Positions 28,486 to 37,616 are shown, counted from the stretch's first letter. The stretch is 64,000 bases of DNA from Phycisphaerae bacterium (GCA_017999985.1 JAGNKU010000001.1:62001-126000); one strand, 5' to 3'. Translations and numbers: made by a program. Notes: a model not told the origin generated them from the sequence alone.

Positions 28486-28851
28486 TCATCGTCGCGTGAA
28501 CTTCGCGCGCCATTCCTCCTTGCCGGTGGGGTTTGACAGGTACATGTACCCGCACGAGTCGCACGTCGCCACGCGGTACTGGACGACCTTGCCCGCCGCA
28601 TCGGTGAACGTCACCAGCTCCTTCTCCTTGTCGAACGCGTACCGGCCGGTGAGCTGGGTCGGCCGGCCGGCCCGCACCACCGACAGCCGGTAGGTGCCGT
28701 CGCCGCCGAACGTCACCGCCTGCACGCCGAAGTGCCGTGCCGCGTCCGCCGGCACAAGCTCAGTCAGCTTCCACGTCCCAACCGGCCCGGTGCAGCCCGG
28801 CAACCCGACCAGCACCACGGCCACCCCAATCAACACGCTCAGGTTTCTCAT
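28486..28851 (-). CDS. small lipoprotein of unknown function
   Basis: A 121-residue secreted protein. The N-terminus MRNLSVLIGVAVVLVGLPGC is a lipoprotein signal (LPGC lipobox, with Pro at -2 being uncommon). The rest is a small beta-rich domain, GTWKLTELVP...GDGTYRLSV...LTGRYAFDKEKELVTFTD, similar to lipocalin-like stress or copy-number domains, plus a CDSCGY motif that might bind metal. ATG 28851 has GGAGCG upstream. It is followed by the Nudix gene. The function is unknown. Confidence 0.75.
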   Translation of the reverse strand: MRNLSVLIGVAVVLVGLPGCTGPVGTWKLTELVPADAARHFGVQAVTFGGDGTYRLSVVRAGRPTQLTGRYAFDKEKELVTFTDAAGKVVQYRVATCDSCGYMYLSNPTGKEEWRAKFTRR

Positions 28852-29074
28852 GTGGTCGCTCCGCTCACGCGCCGCAGCGCACGCGCGCCGCGCCCGGCAT
28901 TATTCCGCGCCGGCGGACCGCGGCAAGCCGGTGGGACGCCCGCGCCCGATAATGTTTCGGGCTGGACGCGCCGCGGGGCTTCACACCACACCGGCGGCGG
29001 AATCCCGACTTGCGGACAGCGCTGCTTGCGAGTCTAATGCCGATCTGCGCGCTGCGCATGCCGCGACGGGAGCC

Positions 29075-30256
29075 ATGACACCCACGGAGAGCGTACAACA
29101 CGCCCGCCCCGAGTCCGCCGGACGCCCGGCCCGCTGGCGCCGACTGGTCATTCCCGCGGTGCTCATTCTGGGTGCGACGGTGTTGGTCTGCGCGATCGCG
29201 CTGATGAGGCCCCCCCAGGCACCGGTACAACCCGCCGAGGTGGCCCCGATCAACGTGCGGGTGAATTCCGTGCAGCCGCTGGCGGAACTCGCCGACACAT
29301 TCGACCTCACGGCGGTCGTCGAGCCGGAGCGCATCGTAACCGTCGCGGCCGAAGTCGCCGGCCGCCTTGAACGCTACGGCCAGCGCACGGTCGACACACC
29401 GTGGCATGATCAGGTGCTGCCCGCGGGCAGCCCGCTCCAGGAAGGCGAGCCCGTGCGGGCCGGCGATCCGCTCGTGTATTTGAACACGGACCTGCTGCAA
29501 GCGCGCCACGAGCGCGCCGTGGCGCAGTACGAATACGACGAGCGCGAGTACAACCGCATCCTCGACCTCTTCGAGCGCGGCAGCACGTCCCGCACCGAAC
29601 TGGATGATGCCCGCACGCGGCGCGATGTGTCCCGTGCCGCGCTCGCCGAAGCCACGCGCGAGCTGGAGCGCACCACGATCACGGCACCGGTCGCCGGCAT
29701 CCTGAACCGGCTGCCGATGGAGATCGGCGAGTACGCCGTCCCCGGCGACAGGGTGGCCGAGATCGTCCAGCTCGACACGGTGAAGGTGGTCGCCGACGTT
29801 CCCGAGCGCGATGTGCCCTACCTGCGCGTCGGACAGCCGGCCGCCGCGATCCCGCTGAACGGCGGCCACGCGCCGCTGGCCGGCACGATCACCTACATCA
29901 ACGCCATCGCCGACGAGAGCACGCGCACGACGCGGATCGAGATCACCGTCGATAACCGCGCGGGGCCGTTGCGGAGCGGGCAGATCGTCAAGGCCCATCT
30001 GACGCGGCAGGTGCTTCGCGACGTGGTCATGATCCCGCTCGCCAGCGTGATTCCGCTCGAAGCCGGCAAGATGGTTTACGTCGTCGAGAACGGCCAGGCC
30101 GCCCGCCGCGACGTCGAGCTGGGCTTCATCAAGGGTCGCGACGTGCGCGTCCTCAGCGGCCTGCAGGCCGGCGATCAGCTCATCGTCGCCGGGCACCGCT
30201 ACGTCGGCCCCGGCCAGCGCGTGACCGTCGTCGAGGAGCAGCAAGGCCGCCCGTGA
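29075..30256 (+). CDS. RND efflux membrane-fusion (adaptor) subunit
   Basis: A 393-residue periplasmic adaptor (HlyD/AcrA type). One N-terminal helix (about 25-45) anchors it. A lipoyl half (VVEPERIVTVAAEVAGRLERY) is followed by a short alpha-hairpin (about 140-205) and the second lipoyl half (TTITAPVAGILNRLPMEIGEYAVPGD). The beta-barrel and membrane-proximal domain (IPLASVIPLEAGKMVYVV) complete the chain. The start is ATG 29075 with GGGAG upstream; about 220 bp of leader carries no gene. Its stop overlaps the permease start (GTGA). No outer-membrane TolC-type factor is in the window. Confidence 0.94.
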   Translation: MTPTESVQHARPESAGRPARWRRLVIPAVLILGATVLVCAIALMRPPQAPVQPAEVAPINVRVNSVQPLAELADTFDLTAVVEPERIVTVAAEVAGRLERYGQRTVDTPWHDQVLPAGSPLQEGEPVRAGDPLVYLNTDLLQARHERAVAQYEYDEREYNRILDLFERGSTSRTELDDARTRRDVSRAALAEATRELERTTITAPVAGILNRLPMEIGEYAVPGDRVAEIVQLDTVKVVADVPERDVPYLRVGQPAAAIPLNGGHAPLAGTITYINAIADESTRTTRIEITVDNRAGPLRSGQIVKAHLTRQVLRDVVMIPLASVIPLEAGKMVYVVENGQAARRDVELGFIKGRDVRVLSGLQAGDQLIVAGHRYVGPGQRVTVVEEQQGRP

Positions 30257-33200
30257 TCATCTCCAACGCTGCCATCCGCAACCGCACCACGGTCGGCGTC
30301 CTCACGGTGCTGATCGCCGCCTTCGGCTTGTACAGCTACATCACGCTGCCGCGCGAGGCCTCGCCCGACATCCCCGTCCCCTACGTCCTCGTCACCACCG
30401 CGTACGAAGGCGTCGCGCCGCAGGACATCGAATCGTCCGTCACGATCAAGATCGAAAAGGAGCTCGCCGGCCTCAAGGGCGTCAAGGAAATCAGCTCATC
30501 CAGCGCCGAGGGCCTCTCGGTCATCACCATCGAGTTCCTGCCCAACATCAAGGTCGACGACGCCATGCAGTATGTCCGCGACAAGGTCGACCGCGCCAAG
30601 GGCGAACTGCCCAGGGACGCCGAGGAGCCCACCCTTACCGAGATCAATTTCGCCGATTTCCCCATCCTCATCGTGAACATCTCGGGCGACGCGTCCCCTG
30701 TCCGGCTCAAGCTCATCGCCGACAACCTCGAAGACGCGATCGAGGCGATTCCCGGCGTCCTGAAATGCGAGGTGCTGGGGGCCCTCGAACGCGAAATCCG
30801 CCTCGAGATCGACCAGGACCGCCTCGTGGCCTACGGCCTGACCATCCCGGAGATCCTGAGCCTCGTCCCTGCCGAAAACGTCAACATCTCGGCTGGCGGC
30901 CTGGACACGCCCGGCACGAAGTTCAACGTCCGCGTACCCGCCGAGTTCGTCGAGCCCGAGGAGGTCGACAAGCTCGTGCTCGCGGTCCGGAACGGCCGGC
31001 CGATCTACCTCACCGACGTCGCCCAAGTGAGCGACACGTACAAGGACCGTGACAGCTACTCCCGCCTGGGAACTCCCGACCCCCACGCGCCCGCCGACGG
31101 TGACCCCCTACCCATGGCGGACACCGTCACGCTCACCGTCCAGAAGCGCGTTGGCGAGAACATCATCCATATCGCCGACGCCGTCAAAATGGTCGTCGCC
31201 GAGTTCCAGCGCCGCGCACCCGCGGGCGTCCGCTTCGACATCACGCTCGACCAGTCGAAAGACATCCGCTCGATGGTCGCGGACCTGGAGAACAACCTCG
31301 CCACCGGCATGATCCTGGTGGTGATCATCCTGCTGCTGTCGATGGGCTGGCGCAGCGCCGTCATCGTCGCGCTCGAGATCCCCATGAGCATGCTGCTCAG
31401 CTTCATCATCCTGCAGGCGCTGGGCTACACGCTGAACATGATCGTGCTATTCAGCCTGATCATGGCCGTCGGGATGGTCGTCGACAACGCCATCGTCGTC
31501 GTCGAGAACATCCACCGCCACTACGAGCTCAGCGGCAAGAAGATCGCCGCGGCGATGTCCGGCGCCGCCGAGGTCGCCTGGCCCGTCATCACCTCCACGT
31601 TCACCACCGTCGCGGCCTTCGCCCCCATGGTCTTCTGGCCGGGCATCATGGGCGGCTTCATGAAGTATCTGCCGATCACGCTCATCATCACGCTGCTCGC
31701 GTCGCTGTTCGTGGCGCTGGTCATCAACCCGATGTTCAGCTCCATCCTCGTCAGCCGCGGCCGCGGCGACCCCGCGCGCCCCAACCGCTTCCTGCGCGGC
31801 TACCGCCGCCTGCTCCAGGCCGCGCTCGAACACCGCTTCACCACGGTCACCCTCACCGTGCTGCTGCTCATCGGCCTGGCCATCTTCTACGGCAAGCAGG
31901 GCCATGGCGTGGAGCTGTTCCCTGACTCCGATCCGCGCCGCGCCGTCGTCGATCTCCGCTTCCCCCAGGGCACGAACATCCGCGAGTCCGATCGGCTGGC
32001 GCGCATCATCGAGGAGCGCCTCCGCCCCTTCGCGCCGCACTTCGAACGCGTGATCACCAGCGTCGGCTCCGGCGGCGGCGGCGACCCGCACATGGGCGGC
32101 AGCGGCCGCGGCGAGCACCTGGCCAGCGTCACGCTGACGTTCCACGACTATGAGATCCGCGAGGTACCTTCCGCCACGATCGTGGCCGAGATCCGCCAGG
32201 CATTGGCCGACCTGTCCGGCGCGGAAATCAAGGTCGACAAGGAAGAAGAAGGCCCGCCGACCGGTGCCGCCGTCACCGTGCGACTCATCGGCGAGGACTT
32301 CAAGCTGCTCGAAGAGCTCAGCGCGCAGGCCAAGAACCTCATCGCCGACGTGCCCGGCCTCGTCAACCTGCGCAGCGACCACGAGGCCACGCGTCCCGAG
32401 CTGGCGTTCCGCGTCGACCGGCGCCGCGCGATGCTGCTGGGCGTCAACACCGCGCTGGTCGGCAACTTCCTCAAGACCGCCGTCTTCGGCTCCGAGGTCG
32501 GCAAGTACCGCCAGTTCAACGACGAGTACGACATCACGATCCGCCTGCCGCTCACCCAGCGCCAGTCCGTGGACGATCTCTTCCGCCTCCAGGTTCCCAA
32601 CAGCCAGGGCCGGTCGGTCCCGCTCAGTTCGCTCGGCGAGTTCGAGTACACCGGCGGCTACGGCACGATCAGCCGGGTCAACCAGAAGCGCGTCATCACC
32701 CTGACCGCCGACGCGGAGGGCCGCCTCGGCACGGAGGTACTGGCAGATGCGCAGCAGCGCCTCGCGCAGCTCGACCTGCCGCTGGGCTATGACCTCCGTT
32801 ACGCCGGCGAAAAGGAAGAGCAGGACAAGGCCATGGCCTTCCTGTCCAAGGCGTTCATCATCGCCCTGTTCCTCATCGTGCTGATCCTCGTGGCCCAGTT
32901 CAACACGTTGATCGTGCCGTTCATCATCATGACGACGGTGATCCTCTCGCTCATCGGCGTCTTTGCCGGCCTGCTCATCTGCAAGATGCCCTTCGGCATC
33001 ATCATGACCGGCGTCGGCGTCATCAGCCTGGCCGGCGTCGTGGTCAACAACGCCATCGTGCTGCTGGACTACACGCGGCTGCTCCAGCGTCAGGGCATGG
33101 AGTTGATTGCCGCGTCCGTGCAGGCCGGCGCGACGCGCCTGCGGCCGGTGTTGCTGACCGCGGCGACGACCATCCTGGGCCTGATCCCCATGGCCGTGGG

Positions 33201-33402
33201 CGTCAGCTACGACTTCCACAAGATGGCCTGGGTCACGCGCAGCGAATCCAGCCAGTGGTGGGCGAGCATGGCGATCGCGGTGATCTTCGGCCTCACGTTC
33301 GCCACCCTGCTCACGCTGGTCGTCGTGCCCGCGCTCTACGTCATCTGCACGCGGATCGCCCTGCGCCTGGGGTTCGGCGAACTCGGCGCCTCGCAGGAAT
33401 AG
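30253..33402 (+). CDS. RND-family efflux transporter permease
   Basis: A 1049-residue AcrB/MdtB-like proton antiporter, the usual length for the HAE1 family. Twelve helices with two large periplasmic loops are predicted. The TM4 proton relay reads AVGMVVDNAIVVVEN, with Asp411 followed by Asn412 where AcrB has two Asp; single-Asp versions are common in other RND branches. ITLPREASPDIPVPYVLVTT opens the first porter domain. The start is a GTG that overlaps the adaptor stop by 4 nt, so synthesis is probably coupled. The substrate range is unknown. Confidence 0.95.
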   Translation: MIISNAAIRNRTTVGVLTVLIAAFGLYSYITLPREASPDIPVPYVLVTTAYEGVAPQDIESSVTIKIEKELAGLKGVKEISSSSAEGLSVITIEFLPNIKVDDAMQYVRDKVDRAKGELPRDAEEPTLTEINFADFPILIVNISGDASPVRLKLIADNLEDAIEAIPGVLKCEVLGALEREIRLEIDQDRLVAYGLTIPEILSLVPAENVNISAGGLDTPGTKFNVRVPAEFVEPEEVDKLVLAVRNGRPIYLTDVAQVSDTYKDRDSYSRLGTPDPHAPADGDPLPMADTVTLTVQKRVGENIIHIADAVKMVVAEFQRRAPAGVRFDITLDQSKDIRSMVADLENNLATGMILVVIILLLSMGWRSAVIVALEIPMSMLLSFIILQALGYTLNMIVLFSLIMAVGMVVDNAIVVVENIHRHYELSGKKIAAAMSGAAEVAWPVITSTFTTVAAFAPMVFWPGIMGGFMKYLPITLIITLLASLFVALVINPMFSSILVSRGRGDPARPNRFLRGYRRLLQAALEHRFTTVTLTVLLLIGLAIFYGKQGHGVELFPDSDPRRAVVDLRFPQGTNIRESDRLARIIEERLRPFAPHFERVITSVGSGGGGDPHMGGSGRGEHLASVTLTFHDYEIREVPSATIVAEIRQALADLSGAEIKVDKEEEGPPTGAAVTVRLIGEDFKLLEELSAQAKNLIADVPGLVNLRSDHEATRPELAFRVDRRRAMLLGVNTALVGNFLKTAVFGSEVGKYRQFNDEYDITIRLPLTQRQSVDDLFRLQVPNSQGRSVPLSSLGEFEYTGGYGTISRVNQKRVITLTADAEGRLGTEVLADAQQRLAQLDLPLGYDLRYAGEKEEQDKAMAFLSKAFIIALFLIVLILVAQFNTLIVPFIIMTTVILSLIGVFAGLLICKMPFGIIMTGVGVISLAGVVVNNAIVLLDYTRLLQRQGMELIAASVQAGATRLRPVLLTAATTILGLIPMAVGVSYDFHKMAWVTRSESSQWWASMAIAVIFGLTFATLLTLVVVPALYVICTRIALRLGFGELGASQE

Positions 33403-33430
33403 AATCTCCCGTAATCCGCGGAGGTTGCCC

Positions 33431-34420
33431 ATGCTCGCTTGTCGCCGCCTCGCGACGCTCAGCTTCGTCACCCTTGCGCTCGCCAGTCCCGCCTGTCTCG
33501 AGCACCGGGATCCAGCGTGCCAGGACGTGCCAGCGCGCAGCGCTGACCCCACGGGCGAACTCTACGTCGGCCGTGCAGATCCATACGCACCTGGCCCGCT
33601 GAGTGTTCGGACCATCTCCGTCGCACGCTGCGAGGCGGGCGCGCCCGTCGCGCTGCTCATCCACACGCCCGAAACGGCTGGCACCTACGCGGTCGTCGTC
33701 TTCCAGCACGGCTTCCTCGCCCGCAATTCGGCCTACACCGAAATCCTGCGCGCGCTCGCCAGTCACGGCTTCATCGTCGTCGCCCCGCAGATGTACACGC
33801 CCGGCCTGCCCGCCCTGCTCGGCTGTCCCACCGCCGCCGCCGAAGCCGATCACGCGGCACAACTCCTCGCGTGGCTCCCCGGCCACCTGGACGATCTCAC
33901 CGGCCAGCGCGCCCGCACCGACCGCCTCGGCCTCGCCGGCCATTCGCGCGGCGGCAAGGTCGCCTGGCTCGTCCTCGTGGCCGACCCTGCGCGCGCCCAA
34001 GCCATTGCCGGCGTCGATCCCGTGGACGGCACCGGCGGCCCGCGCGGCAATCAAGCCCGTGTCGTGAATGGCCCCTTCAGCTTCGCACGCCCCGCGCTCG
34101 TCATCGGCACCGGACTCGGTGGCAATTGTGCCCCCGCCGGCGACAATCACGAGCAGTTCTATGCCGCCAGCGCGGCCCCCGCCTGGCACGTGGTCGTGCC
34201 CGACGCCGGCCACGCGGACATGCTCGACGCGGACTCCGCGGCGGCGTCCCTGGGCACGCTGGTCTGCACGCGCGGCACTGATCCGGCCGCGATGCGCCGC
34301 CTCACGGCCGGTCTGCTGACCGCCTTCTTCCGCGCCAGCCTGCAAGGCGACACCACCGCCTCCGCGTATCTCACCGACACCGACGCCGCCCCGTTACCCA
34401 TCGAAGTAGAATCGAAGTAG
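33431..34420 (+). CDS. chlorophyllase-like alpha/beta hydrolase, secreted
   Basis: A 329-residue alpha/beta hydrolase. It matches the chlorophyllase pattern closely: FQHGFLARNSAYTEILRAL, SHGFIVVAPQMY, the nucleophile elbow GHSRGGK, GVDPVDG with the probable Asp, and DAGHADMLD with the His. The same arrangement occurs in PF12740-type and PET-hydrolase-like esterases, so chlorophyll need not be the substrate. A short hydrophobic N-terminus followed by SPAC suggests export, perhaps as a lipoprotein. ATG 33431 has GGAGGT at ideal distance. It lies 28 bp after the RND permease and may be co-transcribed. Confidence 0.82.
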   Translation: MLACRRLATLSFVTLALASPACLEHRDPACQDVPARSADPTGELYVGRADPYAPGPLSVRTISVARCEAGAPVALLIHTPETAGTYAVVVFQHGFLARNSAYTEILRALASHGFIVVAPQMYTPGLPALLGCPTAAAEADHAAQLLAWLPGHLDDLTGQRARTDRLGLAGHSRGGKVAWLVLVADPARAQAIAGVDPVDGTGGPRGNQARVVNGPFSFARPALVIGTGLGGNCAPAGDNHEQFYAASAAPAWHVVVPDAGHADMLDADSAAASLGTLVCTRGTDPAAMRRLTAGLLTAFFRASLQGDTTASAYLTDTDAAPLPIEVESK

Positions 34421-34452
34421 CGCCGGCGAGCGTCCTGTCCGGTGGCCAAGCC

Positions 34453-36630
34453 TCACCGCGCGGTCTCGCTGCTTGACGTCCATCCCACCGGCGCGCGGAC
34501 TTCCAGCGCGCTCCCGCCGGGAGTCTCATCTGCGACGCGGATGTCCTTGCCCGCCACCGACACGCTCAGCACATGATCGTGCAGGTGAATGCGCGTGATT
34601 GTCAGCGCGGGCCAATCGCTCGGCAGCCGCGGCGAAATCTCGCAACCGGTCGCAGTCGGCTTGAACCCCAGGAACCCGTACAGCATGACCTGCGGCACGA
34701 GGATCGACTCGAAGAACTCGCGATCGAGGCCCAGCCCGCCGGCCACATTCCCGCCCTGCATCGTCCCGCGCGCCGGGTCACTGTAGTACGCCCGATACCC
34801 GCCCGCCGCCTGCGTCTCGTCGAACCATGTGCAAATCTCGCGCAGCCGTCGCGCCGCATCATCCGGACCGGCGGTCAGCAGGCGCGCCATCAGATCGTGA
34901 TACGACCAGCCCAGCACCGCCCCGCCGTCCTGCACCTGCCCGCCGAACGGAATCGACTCCGGTCCCGACCAACCCCAGAAGTAGTAATCGATGTTGCGGC
35001 GCGTCGTCGAGCGCGGCCCGAACCGCCAATGATAAATGTCCGCACCCTGCGACGTGTCCTCCGCGACGACCCGCTCGCCAGCAATCCACGCATGGATCGA
35101 CCGTGCCTGCTCCGGCGTCGCGAAGCCGTAATACACCGCCTCATTGTTCAAAAACGTGAAGCCGTAGTCGTGCAACACGCCGTCGAGATCGACCGTCCCG
35201 AACCGCCCAGTCGCGGCGTTCCAGAACCGCTTCGCGCCGTAGTCTTTGACCTCCTGGGCATGTTGCCGCAGGTCCGCCGGATCAAACGCATCGCCGCCCG
35301 TCGCGACGTCCCATTCCGGATGGGCTGCGATCGCCTCCTCCAGCTCCGCCAGATCTAGCAGCGTGTCGTAGTAGTAGATGGTCGCGAGCGCGTCCTCGCC
35401 GCCAAACGGCAGCAAATCCCAGTAGTTGCTGCCAATCCCCTCGCCGGGCACGATGACTTTCTTTCCGTCCACGTAGCGCACGCCGCTGCGGCCCTCGTGG
35501 CCCGGCCAGGTCGTGTAGATGCACTTGCGCGCCCGCGTGTCGAACTCGCGCATCGTGAAGCGCAGCGCGGTGCGAATCCGTCCGATCTGGCCGCGCAGAA
35601 ACGCGTAATCCGCCGACCAGCGGAAATACTCGGCGCACCCGCGAATGAAATTGAGATTGTTCACGTTGTGCCGCGTGTCGCACGCCGTGTGGAACGACTT
35701 GATTGCCACCGTCGCCGAACCCGCGTTGTCGAAACTGATCCGCACCTGCGTGATCGTCCCCTTCCACCCGGCGTGGCGATAGACTGGGATCATGCCGCGC
35801 GTCTCGCCGACGTCGAGCTTGAGCTTGTCGCCGCCGCGGGCCGGCGTGAAATACATCCGCCGTTGCGGTGAAAACTCGTGTTCGTCGCGCGTGGTCCACT
35901 CGACGTAGCAGTTCGCGCCATCCAGGCCGGCCGCCCACCAGTTCAGCCGTAGCCACGGGGCGCTCCGCGCTTCGACCGCGAACGCCGGCGTGGTCGCGCT
36001 CGCGCGCGGCTCGGTCAGCTCGATGGCCCAGCCTTTCTCGCCCACGTCGCCACCGCGCCCGCCGGTGATCTGCCAGCCCTCGGGCGTCGCCGGCGGCGCG
36101 TCGTAGCCCTGTACGCCGGTGCCGCGAAAGTGCCAGCCGATGCCGCCGGCCTGTGTCCAGAGCGGAAACGGCCAGCCCTCGGCGTGCGCGAGGCCGTCGT
36201 GCTGATGAGTGAGCATGTAGCCTTCGGCGTTCATGCCCCGGCCGGCCAGCGCCCCCGCCCACCGCCGGCGCATCGCGTCGAGTTCGCGTCCGCTGCCGCG
36301 CGCCGGCCACAGCGTGCTCTGCGACATCCACTCGTCCCACAGTGTGATCAGCGGCCCCGCCGGCTGATAGTGCAGCCAGAACAGCGCCCGCAGGCTGTCC
36401 ATCTCCTGCTCATGCCCCGGCACGATGAACCGCGGAAAATCCTCCGGAATCGTCGGCCCACTCGCCGGCGGCTGGGCGGACGCGCCATGAGCAAGCAGCG
36501 CCATTGCCATTACGAAAGCGAAGCAGGGCGCGCCCAACACCCCCCTCCGTCTCAGAGAGGGGGCGGGGGGAGCGTAGAAAGCCGAGCCGCTGCGCCCCCG
36601 GTTGGCATTCTCAGCCGCCGTCAGAGTCAT
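34453..36630 (-). CDS. secreted six-hairpin glycosidase-like protein
   Basis: A 725-residue exported protein. A hydrophobic signal core (about 33-53) ends at AHGASAQ and is preceded by an unusually long n-region. About residues 130-310 form a beta-sandwich-like domain (LRLNWWAAGLDGANCYVEW). From about residue 315 the sequence resembles (alpha/alpha)6 barrel glycosidases, for example GSNYWDLLPFGGEDALATIYYY and a late WGWSGPESIPFGG, although I cannot name a GH family or its acids. The C-terminal FKPTATGCEISPRLPSDWP resembles the beta-sandwich caps of such enzymes. ATG 36630 is chosen because GGAGG precedes it. It converges on the chlorophyllase-like gene. Confidence 0.7.
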   Translation of the reverse strand: MTLTAAENANRGRSGSAFYAPPAPSLRRRGVLGAPCFAFVMAMALLAHGASAQPPASGPTIPEDFPRFIVPGHEQEMDSLRALFWLHYQPAGPLITLWDEWMSQSTLWPARGSGRELDAMRRRWAGALAGRGMNAEGYMLTHQHDGLAHAEGWPFPLWTQAGGIGWHFRGTGVQGYDAPPATPEGWQITGGRGGDVGEKGWAIELTEPRASATTPAFAVEARSAPWLRLNWWAAGLDGANCYVEWTTRDEHEFSPQRRMYFTPARGGDKLKLDVGETRGMIPVYRHAGWKGTITQVRISFDNAGSATVAIKSFHTACDTRHNVNNLNFIRGCAEYFRWSADYAFLRGQIGRIRTALRFTMREFDTRARKCIYTTWPGHEGRSGVRYVDGKKVIVPGEGIGSNYWDLLPFGGEDALATIYYYDTLLDLAELEEAIAAHPEWDVATGGDAFDPADLRQHAQEVKDYGAKRFWNAATGRFGTVDLDGVLHDYGFTFLNNEAVYYGFATPEQARSIHAWIAGERVVAEDTSQGADIYHWRFGPRSTTRRNIDYYFWGWSGPESIPFGGQVQDGGAVLGWSYHDLMARLLTAGPDDAARRLREICTWFDETQAAGGYRAYYSDPARGTMQGGNVAGGLGLDREFFESILVPQVMLYGFLGFKPTATGCEISPRLPSDWPALTITRIHLHDHVLSVSVAGKDIRVADETPGGSALEVRAPVGWTSSSETAR
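36540..36571. repeat. G/C-run palindromic element inside a signal-peptide region
   Basis: CCCCCTC (36541-36547) and GAGGGGG (36557-36563) form an inverted repeat flanked by further C and G runs. It lies in frame within the leader of the secreted glycosidase-like gene, encoding APPAPSLRRRGVLG in the n-region. Its look is that of small dispersed palindromes, but only one copy is visible in this window. Confidence 0.4.
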
Positions 36631-36713
36631 CCGCGTATCCTCCATGAACGTGTAGGGCAGGTCGTGCGCCGCCGCGACCTGCCGTTCCGACAAGACTCGC
36701 TGTTCATCGCCGC

Positions 36714-37199
36714 TTACGTTGGCCTGGCTTCTTCCCATTCCTGCAGTAACGTGACCAAAGCCGACCCCACAGGACCGCGCGCGTACAACTCGCCGTTGGG
36801 CGCATCGTACACGTACAACTCGTCTCCCTTGAGGCCGTAGTACCACACATCTGCAGCGTCCATGAAGAACTCAATGGAAGGATCGAGTTGCCCGGCATCA
36901 CAGACCTCGGGCTGCGCTCGCAGTCTGCTGAGCGAGTAGAGCCCGTAGATCGTCGGACCCGCAACCACCGCCAGCTTCATCGAACCCTGAAGAAGACTCC
37001 CGCCGATGAAGTCGCCGTACACGGGTTGAAGCAATAACGGGGTCGTTTCCGACGCCGGTCGCGCCCCAGCGAGTCTGTACAATAGGCAGCGCCGGGCCTC
37101 GCGCTCCTCGTTCCAGCGATGCTCCACAAGCATCGCGCCGGATACCACCAGCGGCTCGCCGTAGCGCTCTTTCAACACCTGCTCTACCAAGCCGCTCAT
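36714..37199 (-). CDS. hypothetical accessory protein
   Basis: A 161-residue cytoplasmic protein I do not recognise with confidence. The C-terminal part (SIEFFMDAADVWYYGLKGDELYVYDAPNGEL then LVTLLQEWEEA) recalls SUKH/SMI1-type proteins, which often serve as toxin immunity or regulatory domains; this is only an impression. ATG 37199 is used, with a weak ribosome binding site. Codon use differs from its neighbours, with many A/T third positions (TTG, TTA, GTA, CTT, AGA). It sits between a secreted hydrolase and a structured non-coding region, so recent acquisition or rapid evolution is possible. No partner toxin is visible. Confidence 0.6.
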   Translation of the reverse strand: MSGLVEQVLKERYGEPLVVSGAMLVEHRWNEEREARRCLLYRLAGARPASETTPLLLQPVYGDFIGGSLLQGSMKLAVVAGPTIYGLYSLSRLRAQPEVCDAGQLDPSIEFFMDAADVWYYGLKGDELYVYDAPNGELYARGPVGSALVTLLQEWEEARPT

Positions 37200-37301
37200 G
37201 GTCAGCAATCTCAACCGCAACCGTCCCAGCGACCAAGCACACCCTTTGTGGCTAGTCGAAGTATAACGGCCAGTCGCATAAGAACGCGACATGCCCCACC
37301 A

Positions 37302-37453
37302 ACCGCGGTGCGCGGTGGGCGTCCGTCAGCCCTACGGGCTGACGAGGAGGCGGGGTCGGGGGCTGCTTCCTCCGGGGACTCGAAGTCCCTGGCGACTCGC
37401 GTATGCCCTCCGGGCGTAGGATGCCGCAAGCCCGCGCGACACACGCGCGGGCT
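37302..37453. repeat. cluster of five short perfect hairpins
   Basis: Five inverted repeats follow each other. (1) ACCGCG-gtg-CGCGGT at 37302-37316. (2) CGTCAGCCC-tac-GGGCTGACG at 37324-37344. (3) GGGACT-cga-AGTCCC at 37375-37389. (4) GCCC-tcc-GGGC at 37405-37415. (5) AGCCCGCGCG-acaca-CGCGCGGGCT at 37429-37453. Four have three-base loops. The stems are perfect, and no reading frame through them looks coding. Confidence 0.8.
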
Positions 37454-37455
37454 CC

Positions 37456-37534
37456 TTGTCACCTTATCACGTTATCACCTTCTCACTCCCACGGGGCTCA
37501 CATTGTCACCTTGTTACCTGCGCACCTTGTCACG
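37456..37534. repeat. degenerate tandem octamer repeat, consensus TTGTCACC
   Basis: Eight octamers occur in two blocks. Block one is TTGTCACC, TTATCACG, TTATCACC, TTCTCACT (37456-37487). After 15 bp, block two is TTGTCACC, TTGTTACC, TGCGCACC, TTGTCACG (37503-37534). The array begins 2 bp after the fifth hairpin. Composition (A/T at fixed positions) contrasts sharply with the surroundings. Confidence 0.8.
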
Positions 37535-37616
37535 GCCCCCTCGGACTGGCGGTTGATGGCTGACAGCTCCTTGCGAACCACCCGGACCGGCGCGTCTGCA
37601 CAGCAAAGCCCGCCGC

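Noticed and set aside
31447-33552. Long antisense frame inside the RND permease gene
   Set aside because: Low-complexity Asp/Gly/Arg translation opposite a clear RND transporter.
37456-37534. CRISPR array
   Set aside because: The repeats are 8 bp, degenerate and contiguous without spacers, and no cas genes are present.
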